From Chlorops oryzae (lineage: Eukaryota; Arthropoda; Insecta; Diptera; Chloropidae), in assembly GCA_020466095.1 (NCBI GenBank), contig CM035806.1:128727679-128791678 (forward strand): a DNA stretch of 64,000 nucleotides. Direction: 5' to 3'. The notes below the pieces were generated by a model that was given only the letters and a program-made list of their open reading frames with translations, was not told the origin of the DNA and ran no database searches. Shown in pieces: positions 55,361-64,000 of the stretch. The translations under genes and the position numbers were made by a program. Position 1 is the stretch's first letter, and each line of letters starts with the position of its first letter.

Positions 55361-56140
55361 TTACCTTTCCCTCTGCAGCAAGAACTCCTGGACCTCCCGC
55401 AGCGCCTCCCGCACACTCTCGCGGTCGATGGCCCTTACCGGATATCGGGAGGGACTTCCACTCGATATTGAAGACGTCGAGGGCGAACGGCGGAAGGGAG
55501 ACAGGGCGAAGCGGACTCGAGGTCTCTGCCGAGACAACGCCCCGCGCGCAGTTCCCCTGGTGAGATGGCGATGACGCTCGGGCCCCGGCCCTGCACGACC
55601 GGAGGATGGTGACGGGTGATGACGGTCTGAGCTCGGTGCTTGCTGTCGGGGAAGTGAGGCTGGCCGGCGTGGATGATTACGCAAATGGCGGCGTCGCTGT
55701 CCCCCTCGTTGCGCTCCGGCGGGCGATCGGCGGCGGGGGCTCTCCGGGCTGCGCTCTCGAGAACGGCGGCGTGTAGAGTGGGAACGACGTCGGGAGCGGC
55801 GCCGAGCAGATCGTGCCCCATACGCATTGGGCTCTCGGGCCTCCCTAGGACGCCACGGACCGGAGTCATCGGGCGAGACGGACCGGGCCTGTTGGTGGAT
55901 GAGAGTGTGGTGGCGCTCCCCACAGACCTTGCAATTCTGCCGCGCCGCACACTCTCTCCTCAGATGGCGCGACGACAGGCAGGAGAAGCAGCATTTATTC
56001 TGCTGGACTGCGAGCAGACGCCTTGCCGTGGTCCAGCGTCGAAAGCGCCGACAGCGGGCGAGCCCGTGATTGCGGCCACATATCACGCATTGCCGTTGGT
56101 GCTCCATGATGTATGTCTGAAACGAATAAGAGATCTTCAT
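55361..56140 (-). CDS. BEL third ORF: zinc-knuckle plus Arg-rich protein
   Basis: 259 residues, downstream of pol. The N-terminal part has three Cys/His clusters: CVICGRNHGLARC, CCFSCLSSRHLRREC and CKVCGERHHTLIH. The same arrangement is found in this element's own gag (CPLCNGNHPLRQC to CARCQQRHHTLLH), so it is a second, diverged nucleocapsid-like domain. The remainder is Arg/Ser/Pro-rich (RRRSRRRSHSTRRRSRERS), resembling RS domains. An acceptor-like TTATTCGTTTCAG ends just before the second ATG (MEHQRQC), so expression from a spliced RNA is possible. A role in RNA binding is inferred. Not an envelope: no membrane segment. Confidence 0.75.
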   Translation of the reverse strand: MKISYSFQTYIMEHQRQCVICGRNHGLARCRRFRRWTTARRLLAVQQNKCCFSCLSSRHLRRECAARQNCKVCGERHHTLIHQQARSVSPDDSGPWRPREAREPNAYGARSARRRSRRRSHSTRRRSRERSPESPRRRSPAGAQRGGQRRRHLRNHPRRPASLPRQQAPSSDRHHPSPSSGRAGPGPERHRHLTRGTARGALSRQRPRVRFALSPFRRSPSTSSISSGSPSRYPVRAIDRESVREALREVQEFLLQRER

Positions 56141-56209
56141 GAGCGGACAAATCGTGATATACAGAGAGAGGGGGAGGAGGGGGTGTTGCGATTGGATGAC
56201 GAATATTAG

Positions 56210-59200
56210 TCATAAAGCTTCGGAAAGGTCTACAGGAAGCAGGCAGAGTTTCGTGATAGGTCTTGTGACGACGCCGAACTGTGTCTTGACCTCGACGATG
56301 CGTACGAGGCCATCATCTCCAGGATGCACTTGAATGACTCTCCCTTTTCTCCATTCAAACGGGGGCAATTGAGCATCCATGACGACGACAAAATCATCGA
56401 CCTTCATATTTGGTTGTGGTACCTTCCATTTATCCCTTTTGTGGAGACTCAAGAGATATTCTGACTTCCAACGTTGGGCGAAGCGATGATGAAGAATTTT
56501 CACCTTTTCCCATCTCGTAGTGAGCGGCAAGTCTGCTTGAGGTTCTTCGGGCCAGGCGGTGAGAGGGGCTCCTCGAAGGAAGTGACCGGGCGTCAATGCC
56601 AGCAGATCTGAAGGATCATCGGACATCGGAGTGAGGGGACGCGAATTTAAAACCCCCTCTATGCGGGCCAGCAGGGTGGCGAATTCCTCGAACGAGAACT
56701 TATGTGGCCCGGCAACTTTCACAAAATGAAGCTTGAAGCTCTTGACCGCCGCTTCCCATAGTCCACCCATGTGAGGCGCGTGGGGCGGGATCATATGCCA
56801 TTCGAAGCCGTGCAGTGAATATTTCTGTTGAAGGTCGTCAGCAGCGTTCGAAAGAAAACTTGCAAATTCAACATCCAGAGCGTTTTTAGCCCCAATGAAA
56901 TTTCGACCGTTGTCGGAAAAAACCCGTTTTGGCAGGCCTCGCCGTCCGACGAATCGATCGAACGCGGCTCGGAAAGACATCGTGGATAATTCTGAACATA
57001 ATTCGAGGTGCACCGCCTTGGTGGCGAAACACACGAAAACGCTGACATAACCTTTTAGATATGGTGCGGTCCGAAGAGCAGAGGTCTTGATGTCGAATGG
57101 TCCGGCGAAATCGACGCCGGTATGCGTAAATGGTAGCGACAACGTCGATCTCTCAGCTGGTAGTGCGGCCATCATCTGGGTTTTTAATCGTTGCTTATGG
57201 ATCGTGCACGTATGACACCGGGTGATACAGCTCTTAATTTTCCGTTTCAAACGTGCGATGTAGAAGTTTTGTCGAACCATGCGAAACATGAGTTGCGCAC
57301 CGCCGTGCAGGAGTGTTTTGTGGACGAAATCCAGATAAAGGCGGCAGAACGTTGACGCAGCCGGTATTATGATCGGATATCTCTCATCGGGCGTAAGATC
57401 TGCATGTATCAATCGGCCATTGACGCGCAGAAGTCCATCGTCATCGAGCATGGGGTTCAAGGGTAAAAGTTCGCTCTTTTTCCCGAGCGGCTTTCCTTCG
57501 CTCAGGTCCTGATATTCGAGTGGATAGTGAAATGTTTGCGAAAACAAAATTAGACGATTTCTCGCAACCGTCAGCTCGTCTTGTGAAAGTATGAGTGTGG
57601 TCGGCCTCGGCGCGAGCTCTCTTCGCGCTTGCTTGTAAAATCGCAGTACAAATCCGAGTACTCTCAAAGCTCGGTCGTAAGATGAGAATCTGGCTAGGAG
57701 ATCCTCAGTCTCGGTGATGGTAGTGAAGGCGATCGTTTTTCGTTCTTCGATAATGGAGGCTGGTGGCGCCTCAATTTGGGGCCATTTTGTGGGTGGCTCC
57801 ACAAGCCAGGACGGTCCATGCCACCAGAGCATATTCTCATGTAGATCTTGCGCTAGCATCCCGCGCGTTCCCAGGTCAGCCGGATTTTCCCGCGATCGAA
57901 CATGGTGCCATGGAGTACTCCCAATATTGGTCAGAATTTGGGAAATTCTGTTCGCGACGTAAGTTTTCCATGCATTTGGAGGGCGCTTCAGCCAAGCCAA
58001 CACGATCGAGGCATCAGTCCATAAAACTGTTTGATGTTCATGAATATGTAGTTGAGCTTTGACCGCTTTGATCAGCTTGGAAAGCAGAACTGCGGCACAG
58101 AGCTCGAGGCGCGGCAAGCTGACAGTCTGAAGCGGCGCCACTTTGGATTTCGCCGTAAGCAAGTGGGCGTAGACTTGATTGTGGCTCTCGATGCGAAGAT
58201 AAAGGGCTGCACAATATGCTCGCTCCGAAGCATCGCAGAATCCGTGAAGTTGAACGGAGGCGGTGGGGTCGTAGTGGACCCATCTCGGAATAAGGATTTG
58301 CTCGATGAATGGCAAATCAGTTACAAAGGCCTGCCAGCGCTCCAAAGCTTCATTTGAAGCTCGTTGATCCCAGTCAGTGCCTTCGAGCCACAGTTGTTGC
58401 ATCAGAACCTTGGCTCGAATGACGATCGGAGTCAGCCATCCCGCTGGATCAAACAATTTCGCGATGTCGGATAGGATCTGGCGTTTGGTGGTGGACTTCG
58501 CGGCGGAATGAGTACTTAACTTGTAGGAGAAACAGTCCGTGACCGCATTCCACCGAATTCCTAACATTTTTGCATCACTGGCAGATCTGATCTTCAAAAA
58601 CTCGGCGTCGAGAAGATGCGAGGGGGCGACGTCTTCCAATAACGTTGGATGATTCGCAGTTATTTTCCTCAATGGAAATCCGGCGGATCCGAGCGTACGT
58701 ATGAGCTGCTCCTTTGCCACACAGACTTCTTCCAGCGTATGTCCGCCGGCCAGGACATCATCGACATAGGTTTCGTTTTTCAAAATGAAGGCTGCCTGTG
58801 GAGCATCTTCAATGGAGTCGTTGGCGAGCTGATGGAGCGTGCGAATGGCTAAAAATGGAGCACAGTTGACGCCAAATGTGACCGTTTTCAGCTCATAGTC
58901 CCGGATCGGCGCCGTCTCATTTTCGCGGAATAAGATGCGCTGGAATGCCCGATCCTCTTCATGCACTCGAATCTGTCGGTACATCTTTTCAATGTCCCCA
59001 TTGAAGACGAAACGGTAGAGCCGCCAATTGAGCAAGAGGATGACTAGGTCTGATTGCAACACCGGTCCCACGTGAAGTATATCATTCAGCGACAGGGCGG
59101 GAGATGTTTTCTGCGACGCGTTGAAAACGACTCGTACCTTGGTGGAGGTGCTCTCAGGCTTCATCACCGCATGGTGCGGTAGATAGAACGAACGGAAATT

Positions 59201-59620
59201 ATTTTCTCGTGTGATCTCGAAATCAGGGCATGGTCCCATATGATCGTATGTGAGATACTCGGACAGAACGGAATTATAGGTGTCGCGCATAAGTGGCTGC
59301 TTTGCGAGCCTTCTCTCCAGGCTCCTATACTGCGTCAGCGCTCCAAATCGTGACGAGCCCAAGCGAAGAGCGGCTTTGGAGAATTCATCCTTAAATGGTA
59401 GACGCACGACGTATCTACCATCCGAATTCCTAATGGTGGTTTGAGTGTAAAATTCTTCACAATAGATGTCTTCTGGAAGAAGAGGAGGGGAGGTCGTGAT
59501 TTCTTCCTGCTCCCAAAACGATTTGAGTAACTCGTGGAGTGACTCGTGGGGATCTCCGGAGGAGACTTGCGTCGTAAACGCGTCGGTGGTTTCGCTGGCG
59601 ATCGGCCCACTCAATATCAA
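56210..59620 (-). CDS. BEL pol: RT, RNase H, integrase
   Basis: 1136 residues, uninterrupted. RT shows VVFNASQKT, FNGDIEKMYRQI and the active site ETYVDDVLAGG (about 285). RNase H (LCAAVLLSKL, WTDASIVLAWL) and a BEL-type middle domain follow. The integrase has the H2C2 finger (HGGAQL to CHTC, about 750-780), the core with DFAGPF, FSDNGRNF and GGLWEAAVKSFK, and the C-terminal domain ending ITKLCLLP. Upstream, gag-protease is in another frame: the natural junction FGW/ILSG lost one base near 59620, so the ATG here is probably not a real start. Confidence 0.93.
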   Translation of the reverse strand: MILSGPIASETTDAFTTQVSSGDPHESLHELLKSFWEQEEITTSPPLLPEDIYCEEFYTQTTIRNSDGRYVVRLPFKDEFSKAALRLGSSRFGALTQYRSLERRLAKQPLMRDTYNSVLSEYLTYDHMGPCPDFEITRENNFRSFYLPHHAVMKPESTSTKVRVVFNASQKTSPALSLNDILHVGPVLQSDLVILLLNWRLYRFVFNGDIEKMYRQIRVHEEDRAFQRILFRENETAPIRDYELKTVTFGVNCAPFLAIRTLHQLANDSIEDAPQAAFILKNETYVDDVLAGGHTLEEVCVAKEQLIRTLGSAGFPLRKITANHPTLLEDVAPSHLLDAEFLKIRSASDAKMLGIRWNAVTDCFSYKLSTHSAAKSTTKRQILSDIAKLFDPAGWLTPIVIRAKVLMQQLWLEGTDWDQRASNEALERWQAFVTDLPFIEQILIPRWVHYDPTASVQLHGFCDASERAYCAALYLRIESHNQVYAHLLTAKSKVAPLQTVSLPRLELCAAVLLSKLIKAVKAQLHIHEHQTVLWTDASIVLAWLKRPPNAWKTYVANRISQILTNIGSTPWHHVRSRENPADLGTRGMLAQDLHENMLWWHGPSWLVEPPTKWPQIEAPPASIIEERKTIAFTTITETEDLLARFSSYDRALRVLGFVLRFYKQARRELAPRPTTLILSQDELTVARNRLILFSQTFHYPLEYQDLSEGKPLGKKSELLPLNPMLDDDGLLRVNGRLIHADLTPDERYPIIIPAASTFCRLYLDFVHKTLLHGGAQLMFRMVRQNFYIARLKRKIKSCITRCHTCTIHKQRLKTQMMAALPAERSTLSLPFTHTGVDFAGPFDIKTSALRTAPYLKGYVSVFVCFATKAVHLELCSELSTMSFRAAFDRFVGRRGLPKRVFSDNGRNFIGAKNALDVEFASFLSNAADDLQQKYSLHGFEWHMIPPHAPHMGGLWEAAVKSFKLHFVKVAGPHKFSFEEFATLLARIEGVLNSRPLTPMSDDPSDLLALTPGHFLRGAPLTAWPEEPQADLPLTTRWEKVKILHHRFAQRWKSEYLLSLHKRDKWKVPQPNMKVDDFVVVMDAQLPPFEWRKGRVIQVHPGDDGLVRIVEVKTQFGVVTRPITKLCLLPVDLSEAL

Positions 59621-61452
59621 CCGAAAACAGAATTATGGGCAATAAGGCTTCCTCCGACATTCATCTTGACGCCCGGCCGCAATAATTTCGGCATGATATC
59701 AGACCCGATGACCATATCGATGCGGGCTGGATTCATAAACCGGGGATCGGCGAGCTCCAACGATGAGATCTCGTGGGGATCCAAATTGGAGACCCTTTTG
59801 GCCGGAAGCCAATTGGTCAATTTCGGCAACACCACGGCGTCGATGTCTTCCTCGAACGAAGAACGAGGCGATGCGAGCGTGATGGTGCACTCCTTTTTCG
59901 CGATTTGGGTGCATTGGCCACCCATGCCGGATACGTTGCAGATTTTATGAGTCGTCGGCAAATTCAACTGCAGCTGCATGCGTTCCGTTAAAAATGTTCT
60001 CTGCGAACCTTGGTCTAAAAGCGCCCGGACTAGGAATCGTTCTCCATTATGTAGGATCTGCGCGATGGCCGTTGGCAAAAGCACCTGTGTCTGACTGATG
60101 GAGACGTGTGCGTGTGTCTGAGACGTGGAGGGGATGCTCACGGAGCTCGAGGCCTCTGGTTGCGCATGGAAATGCGGCGGTTGGCTCGTCGGAGACGGGC
60201 CCATCTCCGGAAGAGATGTCAAAGAGGGGGTAGAGGCTTTCGTGTCCGTTGTTGCAGCCGCGCTCGCAAAATGCAACAAAGTGTGATGTCGCTGTTGGCA
60301 CCTCGCACAGTTGTGTGTACTGGGGCATTTGGACCGTTGGTGATTGATAGCGAGACAGTTGAGGCAGCGCTTCGATTTCGTAACAAGTTTAAATCGCTCC
60401 GCGACTGGCATCTTCAAAAATTGGGCGCATTGGCGTAAGGGATGGTTTCCGTTGCACAAGGGGCACGACCCTGGAGTCTGATCCTGAGTGTGGAAAACGT
60501 TGGTCGATGAAGTTGATTGGTTTGCAGATAGAACCGGCGCTTTCACCTTCGTGAAGCTTGAAAGGCGTTCGACGACCTCATAGCGGTTGCTGAGAAATTC
60601 GTTCATCTGTTTCCAAGTCGGCAGCTCTCGATGCGATGAGAGTGACTGCTCCCAATGTGCGATCGTAGCGGCTGGCAGGCGGCTGGAGCAAAAATGAACG
60701 AGCATGGCATCCCAAAAATCGACCACTCCTTGGCTTCTCATCATGGTGATACAATCGTTGACTGTCGTCTGAATTTTCAAAATTCCTTCGCTGGTCTCGT
60801 CTTCAATCGCTGGCAGATCAAACAAGGTCTTCAATTGGTGATCGATTAAAATGCGCTTGTTCTCGTACCGCGCTTGGAGAGCCTCCCAGGCGTGCGAAAA
60901 ATTCGATCCACACAGGGGGTATCCTTTGACAATCGTTCCGGCGGCGCCTGTCGTTTTATTGTGCAAATAATACAGCTTTTGTACAGGTGGCAGTCTCGGG
61001 TTGTTGATGTACACGGCCGTAAACATGTCACGAAATGCTGGCCACTCGTTGTATCCTCCGGAAAAATTTGCAACGTCACATGGGGGCACTCGAATAAAAT
61101 GATCTTCTGGCGGCATCTCAGCGGATGGGGGAGACGTCCTTGTGCTGGATAGTGGTGGATGGGAGTGAGAATGCATCCGTAGCAGATCCTTCAGCTGAGC
61201 GCGCACGATAACTTGGAGGTCGCGACATTCATTATACGTCCCTTGAGCCAGAGCGGCAACTTCATCATGCCATGCGTCGTTTGAGCGGGCCGCGTCGTAA
61301 GTCTCTTGAACCCGCTTCCAGCAATCCTGAATTTCCTCAAATTTAATCTCGAGGAGTGACTCTGTTTGATTCAAGGGGTCAGACTGCATGATAATATCGC
61401 AGTAGCTCTTAAGCTGCTGTACCGCATCGTTGAATTTCAAATCAAAAGACAT
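59617..61452 (-). CDS. BEL gag and protease
   Basis: 611 residues from ATG 61452. A gag domain of the BEL type (PKL-rich middle, VANFSGGYNEWPAFRDMF) is followed by a knuckle region (CPLCNGNHPLRQC, CLNCLAINHQRSKC, CARCQQRHHTLLH) and a retropepsin-like protease with ALLDQGSQRTFLTE near 480-490. The active-site triplet is DQG instead of the more usual DSG or DTG. The frame ends at 59617 with SVFG, exactly where the conserved W-I-S/L-G junction to pol is expected, so gag-pol was probably one ORF before a one-base loss. Confidence 0.92.
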   Translation of the reverse strand: MSFDLKFNDAVQQLKSYCDIIMQSDPLNQTESLLEIKFEEIQDCWKRVQETYDAARSNDAWHDEVAALAQGTYNECRDLQVIVRAQLKDLLRMHSHSHPPLSSTRTSPPSAEMPPEDHFIRVPPCDVANFSGGYNEWPAFRDMFTAVYINNPRLPPVQKLYYLHNKTTGAAGTIVKGYPLCGSNFSHAWEALQARYENKRILIDHQLKTLFDLPAIEDETSEGILKIQTTVNDCITMMRSQGVVDFWDAMLVHFCSSRLPAATIAHWEQSLSSHRELPTWKQMNEFLSNRYEVVERLSSFTKVKAPVLSANQSTSSTNVFHTQDQTPGSCPLCNGNHPLRQCAQFLKMPVAERFKLVTKSKRCLNCLAINHQRSKCPSTHNCARCQQRHHTLLHFASAAATTDTKASTPSLTSLPEMGPSPTSQPPHFHAQPEASSSVSIPSTSQTHAHVSISQTQVLLPTAIAQILHNGERFLVRALLDQGSQRTFLTERMQLQLNLPTTHKICNVSGMGGQCTQIAKKECTITLASPRSSFEEDIDAVVLPKLTNWLPAKRVSNLDPHEISSLELADPRFMNPARIDMVIGSDIMPKLLRPGVKMNVGGSLIAHNSVFG

Positions 61453-62786
61453 GTCGGCAACTTTGATGAAATTGTGTCACAAAATCAGGTGCCGTGCTTC
61501 CGGAATAAAGGTAAAAATTATTAAGTAATATCTCAGCAAATTAACGAATATACTCGCCCACGCTTAAATTTGATTTTGCCAAACGCAAAATTATCGATGT
61601 GACGATGGATAAGCTAAGCGTTGTCAGGTGCGGAAAATACCGGTCGTAGGGCACTATGATGATCGAAGGCGTACGAGCACCCTTCAAGTCCGTCGCAAAC
61701 GGACGTGTGGAAAATGCTTCGCAAAAGGAAAAAAAATAATAAATTTGCAGCCGTGGCAGCGAATCGTTCTAAATTCCTGCGCTGCAATATAAATTTATGT
61801 TGACAATACAGTGCGAACGATGCCGACGGTAGCGCACTTCAGTTCCAGACCTTTATTTTCGCAACACCCCCACAGATTCCTGCAACCCCAGATTCAATAT
61901 TAAAAAATCCAAACGAATTAATAAATTTTATTAAAATCAAATTCCAATCTTTCAAAATATCAGTAAAAATCAGTAATTCCAATTTAAGAAAATGCAATAC
62001 GCCAAGAGACAAATTCGAATGATTTTTTTCTAATGTTTGCCCACTGTCGCAGAATTTCATGCACGCTGTCTAAGCCAATTTCTCATACGCACGGGCAGAG
62101 CACAGACTGCGCGTAAGCAGCGCACAAGCAGCAGAGGAAAAGTGAGACTTTCAATAGCGATCGACAGAACGACCGAACGACCGAGCTTCAAAGCGACGCT
62201 TTCAGTTGCCTTGTCACTGCGGCGAAAAGCGTAAAAAACGAGAGCTTGTGCGTGTGTGTGGTTGCAGGCGAACCGCGATTCCAATAGCTGTGGCAAGTTC
62301 GGCCGCACAAATTCCACTCGATCACGTTTGATGTTCGATGCGACACACTGCGTGGCAACTGACCAGCTCAACAATTGTCCCGTACGAAGTTTGACTAGAA
62401 GTACAGGCGCTATTTCAAAGCAAAGCAATGAAACAAAAAAAAGGAAAAACAACCGCAAGGCCTTGATGCTGGCTGTGTTCGTTCGCAAAAAAAAGGGAAC
62501 GAGAAATCTAACGCGGCTGGCAGACCCGTTATATGGCTGTTGGTTTGCGATATTCGTTGTGCACAAAAATCACCACCAAAGGCGACACGGATGTGCGAGC
62601 GAGATAGGTGATACGAATATGAAGGGAAAGGATGAGTCGAAACGGTGATGTGTGTCACGTGCCTGGATCGTGCTGCCCTTGACTTCTCTGAAGGGCAAAT
62701 AGCGGTAAAGGGTGACACACACGTGGCCTATTTTCTCGATTCTTCCTTGCAAGGATTGGTCCTCCAGAACCTGTTTCCAGGCTCCT
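61453..62786 (-). other. Long 5' leader of the BEL element
   Basis: 1.35 kb between the primer site and gag. Frames exist (for example 62057-62566) but carry no recognisable domain, and their composition is not convincing. An AT-rich block at 61845-62035 inside the GC-rich leader could be a small foreign insertion. Confidence 0.5.
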
Positions 62787-62801
62787 GGCACGGGATCGCC
62801 A
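62787..62801 (-). other. Primer-binding site of the BEL element
   Basis: Two bases inside the 5' LTR, the minus strand reads TGGCGATCCCGTGCC, which would pair with a tRNA 3' end reading GGGATCGCCA. I cannot say which tRNA without a search. Confidence 0.6.
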
Positions 62802-62803
62802 AA

Positions 62804-63357
62804 TGTTAATGTGAGGGGCAAGGGAGCAAGTGGACGTACCTGGTATTCCGCTGCGGGGGTTTTTGGTTGGAGGCTGCCGAGCACGTAGAATTATATATTG
62901 TTGTTATATATTGTCTTTTTTTTTGTTTACGCGACGCGGTTGTGTGGTGTTTTGGTGAGTTGGAAAAAAAAATCTGCCTTCTTGGCGTATATATATATAT
63001 AAAAAATTAATTAAAAAAAAAAAAAACTTAAACCAATTTGCCTTCTTGGCGGTGGGTTTTTTGTTGTTTATGTAGTTCACGCTAATGCACTTGAGTTCTT
63101 TTGGTTTTTTTTTTTTTTTTTTTATTTTTAGTTCATTAAATTTCGATTTAGATTTTTTTTTTTTTTGAATTTTAACTTATTGTTTCGGTGCGCGCACAAA
63201 CGGTCAGGGCGATATTACTTTTTCGAATGTTCTACCTTGAACGGCCAGAACTCGCTCGAGCTCGAACTTTAAGTTGTACCAAGAAAAAAAGGGAGATTTG
63301 ACTAATTCGCCGCGCTTTAAAGGGTCGGCTGCGTAGTTGCGGCGGCGAACACGAACA
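62804..63357 (-). repeat. 5' LTR of the BEL element
   Basis: 554 bp, matching 54772-55322. It should contain the promoter. It is followed by the CCCAG duplication and then the second half of the Tc1-like transposase. Confidence 0.93.
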
Positions 63358-63362
63358 CCCAG

Positions 63363-63617
63363 AGAACGATGGATTGGTACCAAGCCAAAAATGTCACTGT
63401 GGTACCAAGAGAAGCAAATCCTCCGAATTGCCCCGAACTTCGTCCAATCGAAAAATATTGGGCTTTATTGAAAAGGAACCTTAAGAAGACCAAACAAACT
63501 GCAAAGAACATTGAAATATTTCGACATAAATGGCGTCGGGCATACACTAAGGTGAACAAAAGGTCGGTAAAAAACCTAATGGAGGACCTTAATAAAAAAG
63601 TGTATAATTTTTTTTAA
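63363..63617 (+). pseudogene. DD37E transposase, C-terminal part
   Basis: Continues the gene broken at 54771. It encodes NPPNCPELRPIEKYWALLK with the catalytic Glu in RPIE, then a basic tail ending KKVYNFF and a stop. Reading across one copy of CCCAG restores the same frame as 54454-54771. Confidence 0.88.
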
Positions 63618-63761
63618 GTGTATTTTTTTCAGTGTAATTAAAATTTTTATTTATTTTTTAATGTTCACTTAATAATAAACTGAAAGAATTTTTAAAAAAC
63701 ATCATTGGTTTTTTTTGCAATAAAAAAAACAAAAGGACAGTTATTTCTGGGACAGTCTTTA

Positions 63762-64000
63762 GTACCTTTCAATTTTCGTCAAGCTTAACATAATAAAAAT
63801 ATCTATGAAAATCCTACACAGCTTTTTTTTTACAAACTTCTGTTGTCGGATTTATAATGTATCTCAATTAAAGAAGATGAAAACAGCAAACAAAAACAAA
63901 AAATAAAAAATGCAAATCAAATTCATCATTTAACAACTTCGCACTGTTAATGGGACTTATTCACATCTGTAGAAGCATAGTTTTTGCCAGCTGTGCACGT
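63762..64000. other. Flank of the Tc1-like element, no gene seen
   Basis: AT-rich sequence after the TA duplication. The window ends here. Confidence 0.4.

Larger units (their letters stand above)
54772..63357 (-). mobile_element. BEL/Pao LTR retrotransposon, 8.6 kb
   Basis: LTRs of 551 bp (54772-55322) and 554 bp (62804-63357) start TGTTAATGTGAGG and end CACGAACA. Exact 5-bp duplications CCCAG (54767-54771, 63358-63362) are typical of BEL/Pao. Minus-strand order: 5' LTR, primer site, 1.35-kb leader, gag-protease, pol (RT, RNase H, integrase), a third ORF, 3' LTR. LTR differences are limited to a few bases and homopolymer lengths, so insertion is recent. It is clearly GC-richer than its surroundings. 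Confidence 0.95.
53870..63759 (+). mobile_element. DD37E Tc1/mariner element split by a BEL insertion
   Basis: The ends are inverted repeats of about 33 bp: AGGACTGTCCCAGAAATAAC and AAGACTGTCCCAGAAATAAC, with TA at 53868-53869 and 63760-63761. Without the BEL insertion and its duplicated 5 bp, the element is about 1.3 kb, normal for this superfamily. It encodes one transposase in two pieces. Counting across the junction, 37 residues separate the second Asp from the Glu in RPIE, which fits the DD37E group known from mosquitoes. Confidence 0.88.

Noticed and set aside
55673..56209. 178-aa plus-strand ORF
   Set aside because: Shadow of the GC-rich BEL third ORF on the other strand.
62057..62566. 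169-aa ORF in the BEL leader
   Set aside because: No recognisable domain; overlapping frames on the other strand are equally long. Kept only as a remark in the leader entry.

Overview
This window is repeat-rich DNA from a dipteran insect, most likely a cyclorrhaphan fly. That is an inference from the mix of element families: DINE-1/Helentron-like interspersed elements, Jockey LINEs, Ty3/gypsy and BEL/Pao retrotransposons, Transib, mariner, a DD37E Tc1/mariner element and many hAT-like MITEs. I see one credible host exon, at 23108-23492 on the minus strand: an ATG-initiated Ser/Gly/Asn-rich N-terminus ending at a consensus splice donor. No further exon is visible to its left, so much of 1-23107 may be its first intron. 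No CRISPR array, rRNA or convincing functional tRNA was found.

Layout. 1-11.2 kb: two small MITEs, a 5'-truncated Jockey LINE (3724-7393) carrying a pogo-like MITE, a Helentron-like element (8062-8944), and a 1.75-kb foldback element (9319-11068) that received another Helentron-like element. 11.2-21.4 kb: a complete Ty3/gypsy LTR element with 512/514-bp LTRs, 4-bp target duplication, Ser-type primer site and polypurine tract. Its integrase ORF runs in frame into a protein tyrosine phosphatase domain. 21.5-33.6 kb: the host exon, five Helentron-like elements, a hAT MITE and tRNA-derived SINE heads. 33.8-40.5 kb: a nest, in which an element with 32-bp terminal inverted repeats contains a Helentron-like element and a mariner that is itself split by a 3.4-kb Transib element (RAG1-like transposase with one in-frame stop). 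40.5-53.8 kb: a second foldback element, two Helentron-like elements, a second Jockey copy and several palindromic MITEs. 53.9-63.8 kb: a DD37E Tc1/mariner element split by a young 8.6-kb BEL/Pao element with an unusual third ORF.

How it works together. Nearly everything visible is mobile DNA. Target-site duplications fix many insertion boundaries and allow nesting order to be read: BEL inside the Tc1-like element, Transib inside mariner inside the 33.8-kb element, and a Helentron-like element inside the foldback. The two LTR retrotransposons have almost identical LTR pairs, so they are young, yet their ORFs carry several single-nucleotide frameshifts. Either they decayed right after insertion or the assembly has indel errors.

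The most unusual object is the phosphatase domain at 13517-14307, carried in the pol frame of the gypsy-type element. Its catalytic Cys, Arg, Asp and Gln positions all look preserved. Next are the near-intact Transib copy, whose right terminus starts with CACAGTG (the V(D)J recombination signal heptamer), and the BEL third ORF with a second nucleocapsid-like zinc-knuckle domain plus an Arg-rich tail.
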